Shown: positions 54,455 through 63,976 of the stretch, one piece after another
How positions within the stretch are numbered: position 1 is the first letter of the stretch
How the letters are laid out: each line of letters begins with the position of its first letter
NCBI RefSeq assembly: GCF_001185345.1
Contig: NZ_KQ236743.1
Coordinates: forward strand, 997,954 to 1,061,953
DNA: 64,000 nt
Source of the DNA: Dorea sp. D27
GTDB lineage: Bacteria; Bacillota; Clostridia; Lachnospirales; Lachnospiraceae
Direction of reading: 5' to 3'
Made by a program: the position numbers and the translations under genes
Notes under the pieces: model-generated
What the model was told of the DNA's origin: nothing
The model's database searches: none
Seen by the model: only the letters and a program-made list of their open reading frames with translations

Positions 54455-57397
54455 CTAATCCCCTCCTGTTGCGCTGCTACCGATTGTTGCTGCTTCACCG
54501 GTGATGATCTCATCTTCCGGAGCTATCTCATAGTAGTATTTCATGACATCTCTGCCCACTTCAGAGGCGTAAGTAGAACTGTATCCGTTTGCAATCCTGA
54601 TTGCAAACGCCACCTCCGGGCTGTCGCTTGGCGCAAAGCCTACGAATAATCCATGATCGGGATGAGTTGTGCTCTGCTGTGCTGTTCCTGTCTTTCCTGA
54701 CAGTTTTAAACTGCTTGTATTCAAATCTGAGAAAGTTGCACTATGGTTGACAATCACTGCCCGCATACCGTTGTGAACTGCATTCCAGGTAGAGGCGGAC
54801 ACGTCTGAAAGCTGGTTCTTGACCTTAGGTTCATATTCTTTTATCGTCTTCCCGTCTACAGACGCTACCTTGTCAAGCAGTGTCAGGTCATAGACGGTTC
54901 CCTTGTTAGCTACTGCAGTTATATATTTGGCCAGCTGGCTCGTCGTATAGTTGTTTCTGCCCTGTCCGATAGCGGAACGAACGGAGTCCTCATCCGATAT
55001 CTGGGGGCTGGATTCATCAATCTCGAGGCCCGAAGTCTCATTCAGGCCAAAGGCCTGGGCGTACTTTTTCAGCTTGTCAAGTCCCAGGTCGCTGGAATAA
55101 TACGAATTTGACGCGCTGCCCTCGTTGTTGTCCGAGGCAACCCTATCCAGCCCGCCGTCTTTCAGCCCGAGACGGTACCCTACCTCATAAAAGTAGCTGT
55201 TGCAGGAGTTTTCGATTCCCCCTTCGACATTCAGCGTGCCGTGGGCCTGCGGATATATCCAGCACTTCGGGCTTGGCTTTATCTTCTCATATACGCCGTG
55301 GCACGTTATATAGGAATCCGTATTGATGACACCCTCTGTAAGCCCTGCCACTGCAACGAGAGGCTTGTACGTAGAACCGGGTGCTGTCTTTTCCTGTGTC
55401 GCATTGTTGTAGAACGGCCTTGACTGGTCGGTCAGAAGTTTATTGTAATATTCAGAATCCATCGCATTGGCCAGACGGTTATTGTCATATCCCGGATACG
55501 ATACACATGCAAGCACCTGGCCGCTGTTCGTATCTGTCATCACGATCGAGCCTGTACAAGGTTCCAGCGCCAGCTGTCCCGGCGTTATTGTAAGGTCCTT
55601 TATCTTACCTCTCAGGAAATCGTAAGCTCCTATGCTGCCGGTGTTCAGACCGTTATACTGTGCCTCATCGTATTCCAGCACTTCCTGTTCGTAGAGCATG
55701 AGGCATATCTGCCTGCCGGTCACTGCTCCTGATTTTATCATATATTTATATATAAGTTTGTCAAATCCGCTGTTAGAGTCCAGATAGTCGATAATATATT
55801 TCACCATGCCCTGATACAGCTCCCCTGCGTCAGAGTATCTGCCGTCCTCGACAAACTCTTTCAGCTTGGACGTATCGACCCAGTTCTTGGATATTGCATA
55901 GTTTAAGTACGTGTATATATTGATGGACTCCTCATCTTTCCATGCCTTATATGTCGAATCGTTCGTATCTATGGCGCCTGACTTGATGACACCCGTCGTG
56001 TTCGTCAGAATTTCCGACACGATATACGTCATATAAGCCTGCATCTCCTTGGACATCTCCTTATATGCTTTTTCATCCGGATCCGTCAGTACGTCTACAA
56101 GATTATTCAGGACTTCTTCCTTCCTCGCGCCAAAGGCCGCCGCAACTTCTTTCTCTGTAGTTCCTGCGTCTTCCTCCTCAAAATGGCTCATATCCAGTAT
56201 ATCATTGGATAGGAACGTGTTATATACGTCGCCGATCGGAATGATAACATCGCTGCCGTCCTCTACTTTCGTCCTGTCAAAATCCAGCGTGTTCTGTATC
56301 TTGGACAGCAGGATACCCGCAAGTTCCTGCTCTATGATATTGTAAGCTGCTTTCTGAAGATTGGCGTCGAGCGTAAGGTAGACATCATTCCCCGCTTCCG
56401 GATTCTTTCCTTTGATCGTCTCTATCACCTTCCCGACACTGTTGACGTAGAGCTTCACCTGCCCCTTCTTCCCCTGCAGCTGCTTGTCCAGCGTCTTCTC
56501 AAGGCCGGCTTTGCCCACCGTATCCTGCTTGGAATATGCTTCCTGCTCTTTCTTGCTGAGAGCGTCATAATCTTCCTGGGATATCTGCCCGGTATAACCG
56601 ATGACCGAAGCAAAGCACTTGCTGTCCGTATAGCGGCGCAGAGACTCCTCCTCTATATCGACCCCCTGCAGGGTATCCAGATTCTCCATGATAACAGCCA
56701 CCGTCTCGTCGCTTACGTCCTCTGCAATCGTAGTCGCGATGAATTTCTGGAAGCTGTTGAGGGAGATTGCATATCTTATATTGACAAGCTTCAGCACATC
56801 TTCTTTGTCCATCTTCTTTTCGTCGATGCCATAGCCGTACAGCTTATCTGTACAGAGATAATCGATAATCTCCTGTGCCGTACTGCTCTTCTGCTTATCA
56901 CTGAGCTCATCTATCGTCTTCTTGCCGTATACGTCAGCAATAAAACGGAGGCGCTGCGTGTCATTTTCTGCCACATACATGTAATTGCCGTCGCCGTTCA
57001 ATATGATTCCAAAATTATTGATTACCGTGTCACCGTTGGACTCTACAATATCTATCACCGTTTGGATAACCTTATTAAGCTCCTTGTTCTTTTCAGAAGA
57101 ATCTTCCCAGTTATCTTCTATCGTGACAGAATAGGCAAGTTCATTATAGGCGAGCAGATTGCCGCTGCGGTCATATATCTTTCCGCGGGTGCCCTGAATC
57201 TCTTTCGTCTTCTGAATCTGGAGCTTGTACTCATCTGCATAGCTCTGCCCTTTCACGATCTGCAGATAAAATACCCTCTGCAGAAGGATTGCCGACAGAA
57301 CGCAGAACACGATGACCGCTACAAATACTCTTGATTTTACTACTTCATATATCCCGGATTTTATCCGGTCCCATAAGCTATACAAATTTACTTGCAC
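54455..57397 (-). CDS. mrdA: penicillin-binding protein 2 with large insertion
   Basis: A class B transpeptidase of the elongasome. One N-terminal membrane helix (about 22-42), the PBP dimerisation region, and the transpeptidase motifs Ser675-T-Y-K, SCN at 731-733 and K902-T-G are present. At 980 residues it is about 300 longer than usual PBP2: a mostly helical, charged stretch of roughly 230 residues (about 350-580) separates the N-terminal part from the catalytic domain. It overlaps mreD by 20 bp. Alternative: the SpoVD/PBP3 group, but the mreBCD context favours PBP2. Confidence 0.92.
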   Translation of the reverse strand: MQVNLYSLWDRIKSGIYEVVKSRVFVAVIVFCVLSAILLQRVFYLQIVKGQSYADEYKLQIQKTKEIQGTRGKIYDRSGNLLAYNELAYSVTIEDNWEDSSEKNKELNKVIQTVIDIVESNGDTVINNFGIILNGDGNYMYVAENDTQRLRFIADVYGKKTIDELSDKQKSSTAQEIIDYLCTDKLYGYGIDEKKMDKEDVLKLVNIRYAISLNSFQKFIATTIAEDVSDETVAVIMENLDTLQGVDIEEESLRRYTDSKCFASVIGYTGQISQEDYDALSKKEQEAYSKQDTVGKAGLEKTLDKQLQGKKGQVKLYVNSVGKVIETIKGKNPEAGNDVYLTLDANLQKAAYNIIEQELAGILLSKIQNTLDFDRTKVEDGSDVIIPIGDVYNTFLSNDILDMSHFEEEDAGTTEKEVAAAFGARKEEVLNNLVDVLTDPDEKAYKEMSKEMQAYMTYIVSEILTNTTGVIKSGAIDTNDSTYKAWKDEESINIYTYLNYAISKNWVDTSKLKEFVEDGRYSDAGELYQGMVKYIIDYLDSNSGFDKLIYKYMIKSGAVTGRQICLMLYEQEVLEYDEAQYNGLNTGSIGAYDFLRGKIKDLTITPGQLALEPCTGSIVMTDTNSGQVLACVSYPGYDNNRLANAMDSEYYNKLLTDQSRPFYNNATQEKTAPGSTYKPLVAVAGLTEGVINTDSYITCHGVYEKIKPSPKCWIYPQAHGTLNVEGGIENSCNSYFYEVGYRLGLKDGGLDRVASDNNEGSASNSYYSSDLGLDKLKKYAQAFGLNETSGLEIDESSPQISDEDSVRSAIGQGRNNYTTSQLAKYITAVANKGTVYDLTLLDKVASVDGKTIKEYEPKVKNQLSDVSASTWNAVHNGMRAVIVNHSATFSDLNTSSLKLSGKTGTAQQSTTHPDHGLFVGFAPSDSPEVAFAIRIANGYSSTYASEVGRDVMKYYYEIAPEDEIITGEAATIGSSATGGD

Positions 57398-57896
57398 TCC
57401 TTTGTTCTTCTGCTTCTAACCTTCGGTTAATGTGTAATATGATCTGATATAGTACAAGGGTGGCCAGGATGGTGTACACCAGCTCCGGCATAATCAGTTT
57501 TATAAGATAGCTGCCGAATGAAAAATCTCCGTGCAGCATATAAAAGCAAATGTATAAGACAAGTCCATACAGCAGTTCGCTCGCAGCGATGAGCGCAATC
57601 GGAAGCTTGATATCCTCATCGTAGAACAGGCGGCGGAAACATCCGTTTATATAACCGATGACAGCAAAAAGCAGCGTGTAGAAGCCAAGCGTGCCGCCCC
57701 AGAAGATATCCATAAGCAGGCCGGAGACTATCCCTACCGCCATACCTGTCTTCTTGCCGCGCATGAAGCCGAAGGAAGCCGTGACGATGATGAGCAGGTT
57801 CGGCTTGATCCCGGCAAAGGAAAGCGCGTGGAACACGGTGCTCCCCAGTAGGAAGCAGACGAGAATTATGAGAAAGGTAATCACCTTGCGTTTCAA
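57378..57896 (-). CDS. mreD: rod shape-determining protein MreD
   Basis: A 172-residue protein with five to six membrane helices and the MreD-typical early FLLGSTVFHALSFAGIKPNLL stretch of hydrophobic residues. MreD anchors the elongasome. It lies between mreC (2 bp gap) and the PBP2 gene. Confidence 0.93.
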   Translation of the reverse strand: MKRKVITFLIILVCFLLGSTVFHALSFAGIKPNLLIIVTASFGFMRGKKTGMAVGIVSGLLMDIFWGGTLGFYTLLFAVIGYINGCFRRLFYDEDIKLPIALIAASELLYGLVLYICFYMLHGDFSFGSYLIKLIMPELVYTILATLVLYQIILHINRRLEAEEQRSASKFV

Positions 57897-57898
57897 AA

Positions 57899-58780
57899 TT
57901 ACTCACCTCCACCTTGCGTGTTGTCATCCTTATTGACCATATCCTGCTTTGTCGTCGTAATGACGAGAACTTCCTGCAGCTTGCTGAAATCGACTGCCGG
58001 CGTAATATATCCGGAACGGGTCAGGTTGTTGGAATCCACCTTTATCTCGCTGATATATCCGATGAACAGTCCCTGCAAAAAACGGTCTCCGATATGGGAC
58101 GTTACAATCTGCTCTCCGACTTCAATCTTATTGTCATTGTTCGCGAGCTTTTCAAATCGGATCCGTCCGTCCGACATAAGCTTCAGGTCTCCCCGCACGA
58201 TACACGTATCCGAGGTAGACAGCACCATGCCGCTCACATTGCTGGCATCGTCAATGATAGACCGCACCTGGGCATAGTTCGGCCCTACCTCCGTGACAAT
58301 CCCGACCAGGCCGCTGCCGGCCAGCACATTGCAGTTCTTTTTGATGCCGTCCCTGCTTCCTTTGTCTATCGTAAAATCACTGAACCAGTTCGTCCCGTTG
58401 TTGGCGATAACATGAGCACCTATTTTGTTATAATCCGAATAGTTCTCATCCAGCTTGTACAGCTCTCTGAGACGTTCCAGCTCGTACTGGTCCTGCCTGA
58501 GCCGCGTATTGTCGATTGTCAGCTCATCCACTTTTGACTGGAGCTCGCTGTTCTCTTTCTTCATATCTTTCAACGTCTCAAAATTCTTGGAAAAATCGCT
58601 CATCCACATCCCTACATAGCTGATTCCTTTCTGCATAGGTATCACGGTATAGTTCGCAACGATACGCAGCGGCCCCTTCACGCCGGGAAGGCTGCCGATG
58701 CCCATAAGTATCACGCAGACAACGGCTGCGATGAGCAGCCAGTATTTACTTGAAAGTGAAGATTGATTTTTGATTTTCAT
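57899..58780 (-). CDS. mreC: rod shape-determining protein MreC
   Basis: A 293-residue protein with one membrane helix (about 13-32), a coiled coil (about 65-105) and the beta-rich MreC domain (VIANNGTNWFSDFTIDKGSRDG, NVLAGSGLVGIV). It links MreB inside to the PBPs outside. It follows mreB by 1 bp. Confidence 0.95.
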   Translation of the reverse strand: MKIKNQSSLSSKYWLLIAAVVCVILMGIGSLPGVKGPLRIVANYTVIPMQKGISYVGMWMSDFSKNFETLKDMKKENSELQSKVDELTIDNTRLRQDQYELERLRELYKLDENYSDYNKIGAHVIANNGTNWFSDFTIDKGSRDGIKKNCNVLAGSGLVGIVTEVGPNYAQVRSIIDDASNVSGMVLSTSDTCIVRGDLKLMSDGRIRFEKLANNDNKIEVGEQIVTSHIGDRFLQGLFIGYISEIKVDSNNLTRSGYITPAVDFSKLQEVLVITTTKQDMVNKDDNTQGGGE

Positions 58781-58781
58781 A

Positions 58782-59804
58782 TTATCTCATCCACCTATAA
58801 TTTTCATCTAACATTGAATATGCAAGTTTTCTCAAATCTTTTGACATAATAATTTTCTTTAATCCGGTCACCGCGCAGATGTCTGGTTCTACTGCAGTCC
58901 TGACCGGTATTCCCACCGCTTTTTCGATATAATTCTCAAGACCGGGCGTATTGGCTATTCCTCCAGTCAGGAAGATGCCGTTCTTATATATCGCCCTCCT
59001 CACTTCAGGAGGCGTACGGTCCAGCAGTGAATAGACTGCCCGAATGCATTCCTGAAGTGGTTCCTTCAAAGCCGCGCGCACGAGGCTGACAGAGATATCC
59101 TTCTGTATCGGCACACCCATGATCATATCTCTTCCTGCTACCCTCAGGGTAGAAGACGTGTCTTCTGTAAAGACACCGAACCTTTTCCTGAGCATCTCTG
59201 CCGTCAGCCTGCCGATAAGAAAGTCATGGCTGTGCCGGACAAGATTGGCGACAGACTGGTCGAAAGTGGCTCCGCCCACTTTTACAAGCCGGTTCAGTAC
59301 CATGCCGCCGCCGGCCAGAACCGACAGTTCTGTCGTCTCTCCGCCGAAATTGGCGATGAACAGTCCCCTCGTGTTCTTCACGTCCAGATTGAGACCTACT
59401 GCGTCGGCTATGGACCGCTCCACGATATTGACCTCCCTCGCTTTGGCGGTGGAGTGTATGACGAGGTCGAAGAAAGCTTTCTTCTCCACCTCCGTCACAT
59501 CGGTTGGTACCGCGATGACATATTCAGAGCCCCTGGCAAACTGCCGTTCCTTCTTCAACAGGTTCTGGAGCAGGAACTGCATATTGTTGAAATGGGATAT
59601 GACACCTTCCTGCATCGGAAATATGACTTCGATATTATCCGGCGCTTTCTCATACATCTCATACGCATCATCTCCGACCGCAAAGATTTCCTTTTTATTA
59701 GCAATCGCTATCACGTTTTTCTCTTTCCATATCTCATCTTTCTTTTTATCGTAGACCTTGATCTCATAAGACCCAAGGTCTAATCCGTATATATTCCTAG
59801 CCAT
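58782..59804 (-). CDS. mreB: actin-like rod shape protein MreB
   Basis: A 340-residue bacterial actin. Nucleotide-binding blocks are IYGLDLGSYEIKVY (phosphate 1), FIANFGGETTELSVLAGG (phosphate 2) and LTGGIANTPGLENYI (adenosine). MreB guides side-wall synthesis. The phosphate 1 loop has SYEI where many MreBs have TANT, so it is a somewhat diverged member. It is first in the mreBCD operon and preceded by radC. Confidence 0.93.
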   Translation of the reverse strand: MARNIYGLDLGSYEIKVYDKKKDEIWKEKNVIAIANKKEIFAVGDDAYEMYEKAPDNIEVIFPMQEGVISHFNNMQFLLQNLLKKERQFARGSEYVIAVPTDVTEVEKKAFFDLVIHSTAKAREVNIVERSIADAVGLNLDVKNTRGLFIANFGGETTELSVLAGGGMVLNRLVKVGGATFDQSVANLVRHSHDFLIGRLTAEMLRKRFGVFTEDTSSTLRVAGRDMIMGVPIQKDISVSLVRAALKEPLQECIRAVYSLLDRTPPEVRRAIYKNGIFLTGGIANTPGLENYIEKAVGIPVRTAVEPDICAVTGLKKIIMSKDLRKLAYSMLDENYRWMR

Positions 59805-59820
59805 TTGACACTGCCCTTTC

Positions 59821-60537
59821 TTATAGTATGCCCTCCTCCCGGAAACTCATATAACAATTATTGCCAATGATGACGTGATCTAACAGATCAATTCCTATTA
59901 AGGCTCCTGCCTCCCGGATTCTCTGTGTCAGCAGCCTGTCTTCCCTGCTGGGCGAGGGGTCACCGCTCGGGTGGTTGTGCAGAACAACAATTGCGACCGC
60001 ATTCTTCTGCAGCGCTTCTATGAACAGCTCTCTCGGCGTAATCAGTGACGCGTTGACCGTCCCTTTGGATATGTCTGTCTCACCGATGAGCTTTGATTTT
60101 GAATTTAACATCAGAAGCTTCATCTGTTCCTGCTTCTCATGCCTTAAGTCTTCCATATAATAACCGGCTATGGACTCCGGACGGGTGAAGCACAGCGACT
60201 CTCCCGCGCACGCTTTCGCCAGCCTTTTTGCCAGCTCCGAGATGCACGATATCTGAATTGCTTTCACCTTCCCTATCCCTTTGATCTGCTTCAGCCGCTC
60301 GATGCTGAACTGGTGGATGCTCAGTATCCCCGGCTCGCCGGTATGATAAAGAATCTTTTGTGCCAGCGTCAATGCATTTTCACCTCTTGTGCCTGTACGT
60401 AACAATACAGCCAGCAGTTCCACATCGCTTAAACTGCCAGCCCCCCTTTGCTCACACTTTTCGTATGGGCGTTCCATCTCTGGAATTTCTCGAATGGTAT
60501 TTGCCTGATTCATTTTATCAGCAGATTCGTACGACAC
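59821..60537 (-). CDS. radC: RadC-family JAB-domain protein
   Basis: A 238-residue UPF0758/RadC protein with an N-terminal helix-hairpin-helix (LKQIKGIGKVKAIQI) and a C-terminal JAB metal site (HNHPSGDPSPSREDR). The role in repair is doubtful despite the name. The start may be GTG at 60537 or ATG at 60513; neither has a clear ribosome site. The radC-mreB order is common in Firmicutes. Confidence 0.93.
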   Translation of the reverse strand: MSYESADKMNQANTIREIPEMERPYEKCEQRGAGSLSDVELLAVLLRTGTRGENALTLAQKILYHTGEPGILSIHQFSIERLKQIKGIGKVKAIQISCISELAKRLAKACAGESLCFTRPESIAGYYMEDLRHEKQEQMKLLMLNSKSKLIGETDISKGTVNASLITPRELFIEALQKNAVAIVVLHNHPSGDPSPSREDRLLTQRIREAGALIGIDLLDHVIIGNNCYMSFREEGIL

Positions 60538-60550
60538 TTCATAGAGAGAC

Positions 60551-60811
60551 TTACAAGAAGCGGTAAATGATGATTGATATTATTACGCCTATGATGCTTG
60601 CAATCGTAATCTTTATCGTCAGCCCGAACGTAATTACCAGCAGTCCCAGATTCAGGACGACCGGCTCATCCAGTCCGAAAGACTGGCCGTACCCGAGCCA
60701 GGAAAGAGCCGGTACTTTGTCCGCCAGCATTCCGATAAATCCACCGAGCACGATTCCCGTAAGAATGAGCAGAAAAAGCGCCCAGGCATTCTTGCTTCCA
60801 GTTCCCTTCAT
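60551..60811 (-). CDS. DUF4321 small membrane protein
   Basis: An 86-residue protein with two hydrophobic helices (about 9-28 and 55-84) and a short loop between. It matches DUF4321, a family of unknown function found upstream of radC-mreB in Clostridia. It lies 14 bp before radC on the same strand. Confidence 0.85.
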   Translation of the reverse strand: MKGTGSKNAWALFLLILTGIVLGGFIGMLADKVPALSWLGYGQSFGLDEPVVLNLGLLVITFGLTIKITIASIIGVIISIIIYRFL

Positions 60812-60891
60812 ATGTACTCCTCCTCATTTATCTCAATAGAAAACTCAGTATATTTTATCATATTTAAGAATGAGTGTATATACTTATCCCA

Positions 60892-62541
60892 TTAAAAATT
60901 TCTTAAGGCTTCGTCATGTTTGTCGAATGGCCGGTATAATTTGGCGATTGCCTCTGCCGCCTTCATACCGTCCATTGCCGCGGATGTGATACCGCCCGCA
61001 TACCCTGCTCCTTCGCCGCATGGATAGATGCCCCGGATGCTGCTCTGCATGTCCGCTCCGCGTACAAGCCGTACCGGTGATGACGTACGGCTCTCCACTG
61101 CGGATACCACCGAATCGTCCCCGGAATACCCCGGAAGCTTCCGTTCAAAAGCAAGGATTCCCTCTTCTATATCACGCGCGAGGAATGTCGGAAATATGCT
61201 TCGGACATTCGTCCAACGGCAGGCTCCTTTTATCTGCGGGGCAACTTTTCCTTCTCCCGCAGACGGCCTGTCTTCCCGGTAGTCTTTCAACAGCTGGACC
61301 GGCACTTTCCCTCCTCCGGCACGGAACGCGGCCTCCTCAAGCCTCCGCTGGAATTCCACACCGGCAAGCGGCCCGCTGCCGCCATAATCCTCAGGAGACA
61401 CGGTCACGATTACTGCACTGTTGGCATTTTGGCCTCCACGGTCATGGCAGCTCATGCCATTAACCGCAAGCCTTCCCTCCTCGGATGACGCATTAACGAC
61501 ATAGCCGCCCGGACACATGCAGAACGTATACACCCCTCTCCCATCCAAGGCTGAGGCTGTGAGCTTATAAGACGCCGGGGGCAGCTTTCCCTGATAATCC
61601 TTTCCATACTGGACTTCATCTACCATAGACTGGGCATGCTCGATGCGTACCCCTATGGCAAAAGACTTCGCTTCCATCGGAAGTCCCCTCTTTTCCAGCA
61701 TCTCGAATGTATCGCGCGCACTGTGCCCGATTGCAAAGACCGCGGCCTCTGTCTCGAGACGGTACTGCTCTCCTGTTACCGTATCTTCAATAACCAGTTG
61801 TGCAAGCCGCCTGCCTTTCCCTTCTCCGGCTGTCCGGATATCTCTTACGAGAGAATGGAAGCGGACCTCCCCGCCCATCTTCTCTATTGTCCTTCGCATA
61901 TTTTTTACGATGCCGGAAAGCATATCGGTTCCGAGATGAGGCTTGCTCTGGTACAGAATCTCTCCCGGCGCCCCGTGCTCTGCAAATACTTTGAGCACCC
62001 TTGCGTTGCGCAGCTGCGGGTCTCTGACAAGGGTATTCAGCTTGCCGTCTGAAAACGTTCCCGCACCGCCTTCTCCGAACTGGACATTGGACTGCAGATC
62101 CAGTCTCCCGCCCTCCCAGAACTGCCTCACATCTTCAAGCCGCCTGTCTACATCCGCTCCTCTTTCGAGCAGAATCGGGCGATATCCATGCAGTGCAAGT
62201 TCATAGCCGCAGAACAGACCCGCGGGGCCTGTCCCGATGATTACAGGACGGTGCTTTAGCGGGCGCTCTCCTTCTGTCTTCAGCACATATTCCGGATCCG
62301 GTCCGCAAAACGATATCTGTTTATTTTTTATGCGCTTTTTAACAGACCGCTCGTCTGATACATGTACGTCAACCGTATAGACGTAATAGATGTCCGGTTT
62401 CTTTCTCGCATCCAGCGACTGTTTTCTGATTGTATAAGAAAGCAGCGCATGTCTGTCAATACGCAGCAATTTCAGTATCTTTTCTTTCAATTCCTCTTTT
62501 GTATGGGCGGCGGAAAGCTTAAGCTGTGTAATACGTATCAT
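60892..62541 (-). CDS. FAD-dependent dehydrogenase, COG2509 type
   Basis: A 549-residue flavoprotein. A ~90-residue N-terminal region with two basic repeats precedes the FAD motif IIGTGPAGLFCGYELA and ERGADVDRRL. QSNVQFGEGGAGTFSDGKL and the C-terminal GIYPCGEGAGYAGGITSAAMDG are typical of the COG2509/TIGR03862-like group. The substrate is unknown. It is on the same strand as the baiN-like gene, 208 bp downstream of it. Confidence 0.85.
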   Translation of the reverse strand: MIRITQLKLSAAHTKEELKEKILKLLRIDRHALLSYTIRKQSLDARKKPDIYYVYTVDVHVSDERSVKKRIKNKQISFCGPDPEYVLKTEGERPLKHRPVIIGTGPAGLFCGYELALHGYRPILLERGADVDRRLEDVRQFWEGGRLDLQSNVQFGEGGAGTFSDGKLNTLVRDPQLRNARVLKVFAEHGAPGEILYQSKPHLGTDMLSGIVKNMRRTIEKMGGEVRFHSLVRDIRTAGEGKGRRLAQLVIEDTVTGEQYRLETEAAVFAIGHSARDTFEMLEKRGLPMEAKSFAIGVRIEHAQSMVDEVQYGKDYQGKLPPASYKLTASALDGRGVYTFCMCPGGYVVNASSEEGRLAVNGMSCHDRGGQNANSAVIVTVSPEDYGGSGPLAGVEFQRRLEEAAFRAGGGKVPVQLLKDYREDRPSAGEGKVAPQIKGACRWTNVRSIFPTFLARDIEEGILAFERKLPGYSGDDSVVSAVESRTSSPVRLVRGADMQSSIRGIYPCGEGAGYAGGITSAAMDGMKAAEAIAKLYRPFDKHDEALRNF

Positions 62542-62618
62542 TTCAATATCCCTTTCTTATATTATAATCTCACTGGCACCGATTCGCATTTTACCTGAAA
62601 AATATAGAGAGAAGACCC

Positions 62619-62662
62619 AGAACAGAAACGATTGCACGCTTCTGCACCGGGCCTTCTGTTCT
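62619..62662 (-). terminator. hairpin downstream of the baiN-like gene
   Basis: AGAACAGAA (62619-62627) pairs with TTCTGTTCT (62654-62662); on the minus strand a TATTTTT run follows a little further on. It probably ends transcription of the baiN-like gene. Confidence 0.55.
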
Positions 62663-62749
62663 TCTCATATTCCTGTCCATCTGTCTGTGAACGGCGATAC
62701 CAGGCGATGCACGGCTGACCCAGTGAACCAAGTATATTAATCTGAATGG

Positions 62750-63976
62750 TTAGCGGCCGGCTGCATGGCAGCCGGCAATATGACCGCTGGCAACTGCCCA
62801 TGTGATGTTATATCCTCCGCAGATTCCATCCACGTCCACCATCTCACCTGCCAGATATAGACCAGGCACGTATAATGATTCCATCGTGTCCGGGCTTATC
62901 TCGGATGTCTTCACCCCTCCTGCACAAATCTGCGCCTGTTCAAAACCATTCGTGGCCTCGATGTCGAGCAGCGTATGCTTGCATACAGCGGCGAGAGACT
63001 TGATCTGAGCCGGCGTTAGGTTCCCGGCCGGCATCTTTGCCTTGATATGTGCAAGATCCAACAGTCTTGGAATCAGTTTCCGGTTGAAGATTCCTCTGAG
63101 GTATCCCTCTGCGCTGCGCTCCTTGAATTGTTCCGCCCTTCGGGCTAACAGGCTTTCTGCATTCTGATATGACACATCCGGCAGAAAATCTGCCTCTACC
63201 TGTACGTTGCGTCTGTCATAGAGACCTCTTGATATGAAGCGGCTGATCTGAAACACCGGGATGCCTGATATGCCGTAGCTCGTAATCTGCAGTTCGCCTG
63301 TATCTGCGGCCCTCTCTCTGCCGTCGATTCTGGCTGCAATCCTTGCCTCCGTCCTTACTCCCGACGCTTTGGCAAAAGGGTTGGCGCGTACCTTCAGCTG
63401 GACGAGAGCCGGAACGACCGGTTCCAGCGTATGTCCCAATCCCTGCGCCAGGGCATATCCGCTTCCGTCCGAGCCTGCAATCTGGGAAGCGCGGCTTCCG
63501 CAGGCAAGGATTACCTTGTCCGCCCGGTACAGCTTGTCTCCGCTCTCGATGGCAAATCCCCGTCCGTCCCTGCGGACGCTCCTCACATGCTCCTCCAAAT
63601 GACAGCTTACTTGAAGGCGTTCCAGTTCCATCTGCAGGCTTTCCCTGACATCTGCGGCTTGCTCGGAACGGGGATATACATAGTCTCCCCGTGACCGGGT
63701 CAGAAGTCCGAGGCTGTGGAAGAATTCCAGCGTCTGTTCGAGGCTGAACTGCCGCAGTACGGCCTCTGCCAGCTGCGCTCCGCCGCCTCTGTAGTAATCT
63801 GCCGACAGCTGCATGTTCGTGAGGTTGCAGCGCCCGTTGCCGGTAGAAAGTATTTTCTTACCGAGAATTTCATTATGCTCAAGTATAAACACTTCCGCGC
63901 TGCTGTCCGTGCGTGCCGCTGTTATCGCGGCCGCCATGCCGGAGATGCCGCCGCCGATGATAGCTATCTTACCCAT
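62750..63976 (-). CDS. baiN: BaiN/RdsA-family FAD-dependent oxidoreductase
   Basis: A 408-residue flavoprotein of the HI0933/YhiN family. It has GGGISGMAAAITAAR at the N-terminus, the family block LGKKILSTGNGRCNLTN, ILACGSRAS, and the C-terminal AGGVKTSEIS with GLYLAGEMVDVDGICGGYN. BaiN of C. scindens belongs to this family and was reported to act on dehydro-bile-acid intermediates, but the family is widespread and the chromosomal member need not be a bile-acid enzyme. AAAGGAG is 9 bases before the ATG. The gene is complete at the right window edge. Confidence 0.75.
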   Translation of the reverse strand: MGKIAIIGGGISGMAAAITAARTDSSAEVFILEHNEILGKKILSTGNGRCNLTNMQLSADYYRGGGAQLAEAVLRQFSLEQTLEFFHSLGLLTRSRGDYVYPRSEQAADVRESLQMELERLQVSCHLEEHVRSVRRDGRGFAIESGDKLYRADKVILACGSRASQIAGSDGSGYALAQGLGHTLEPVVPALVQLKVRANPFAKASGVRTEARIAARIDGRERAADTGELQITSYGISGIPVFQISRFISRGLYDRRNVQVEADFLPDVSYQNAESLLARRAEQFKERSAEGYLRGIFNRKLIPRLLDLAHIKAKMPAGNLTPAQIKSLAAVCKHTLLDIEATNGFEQAQICAGGVKTSEISPDTMESLYVPGLYLAGEMVDVDGICGGYNITWAVASGHIAGCHAAGR

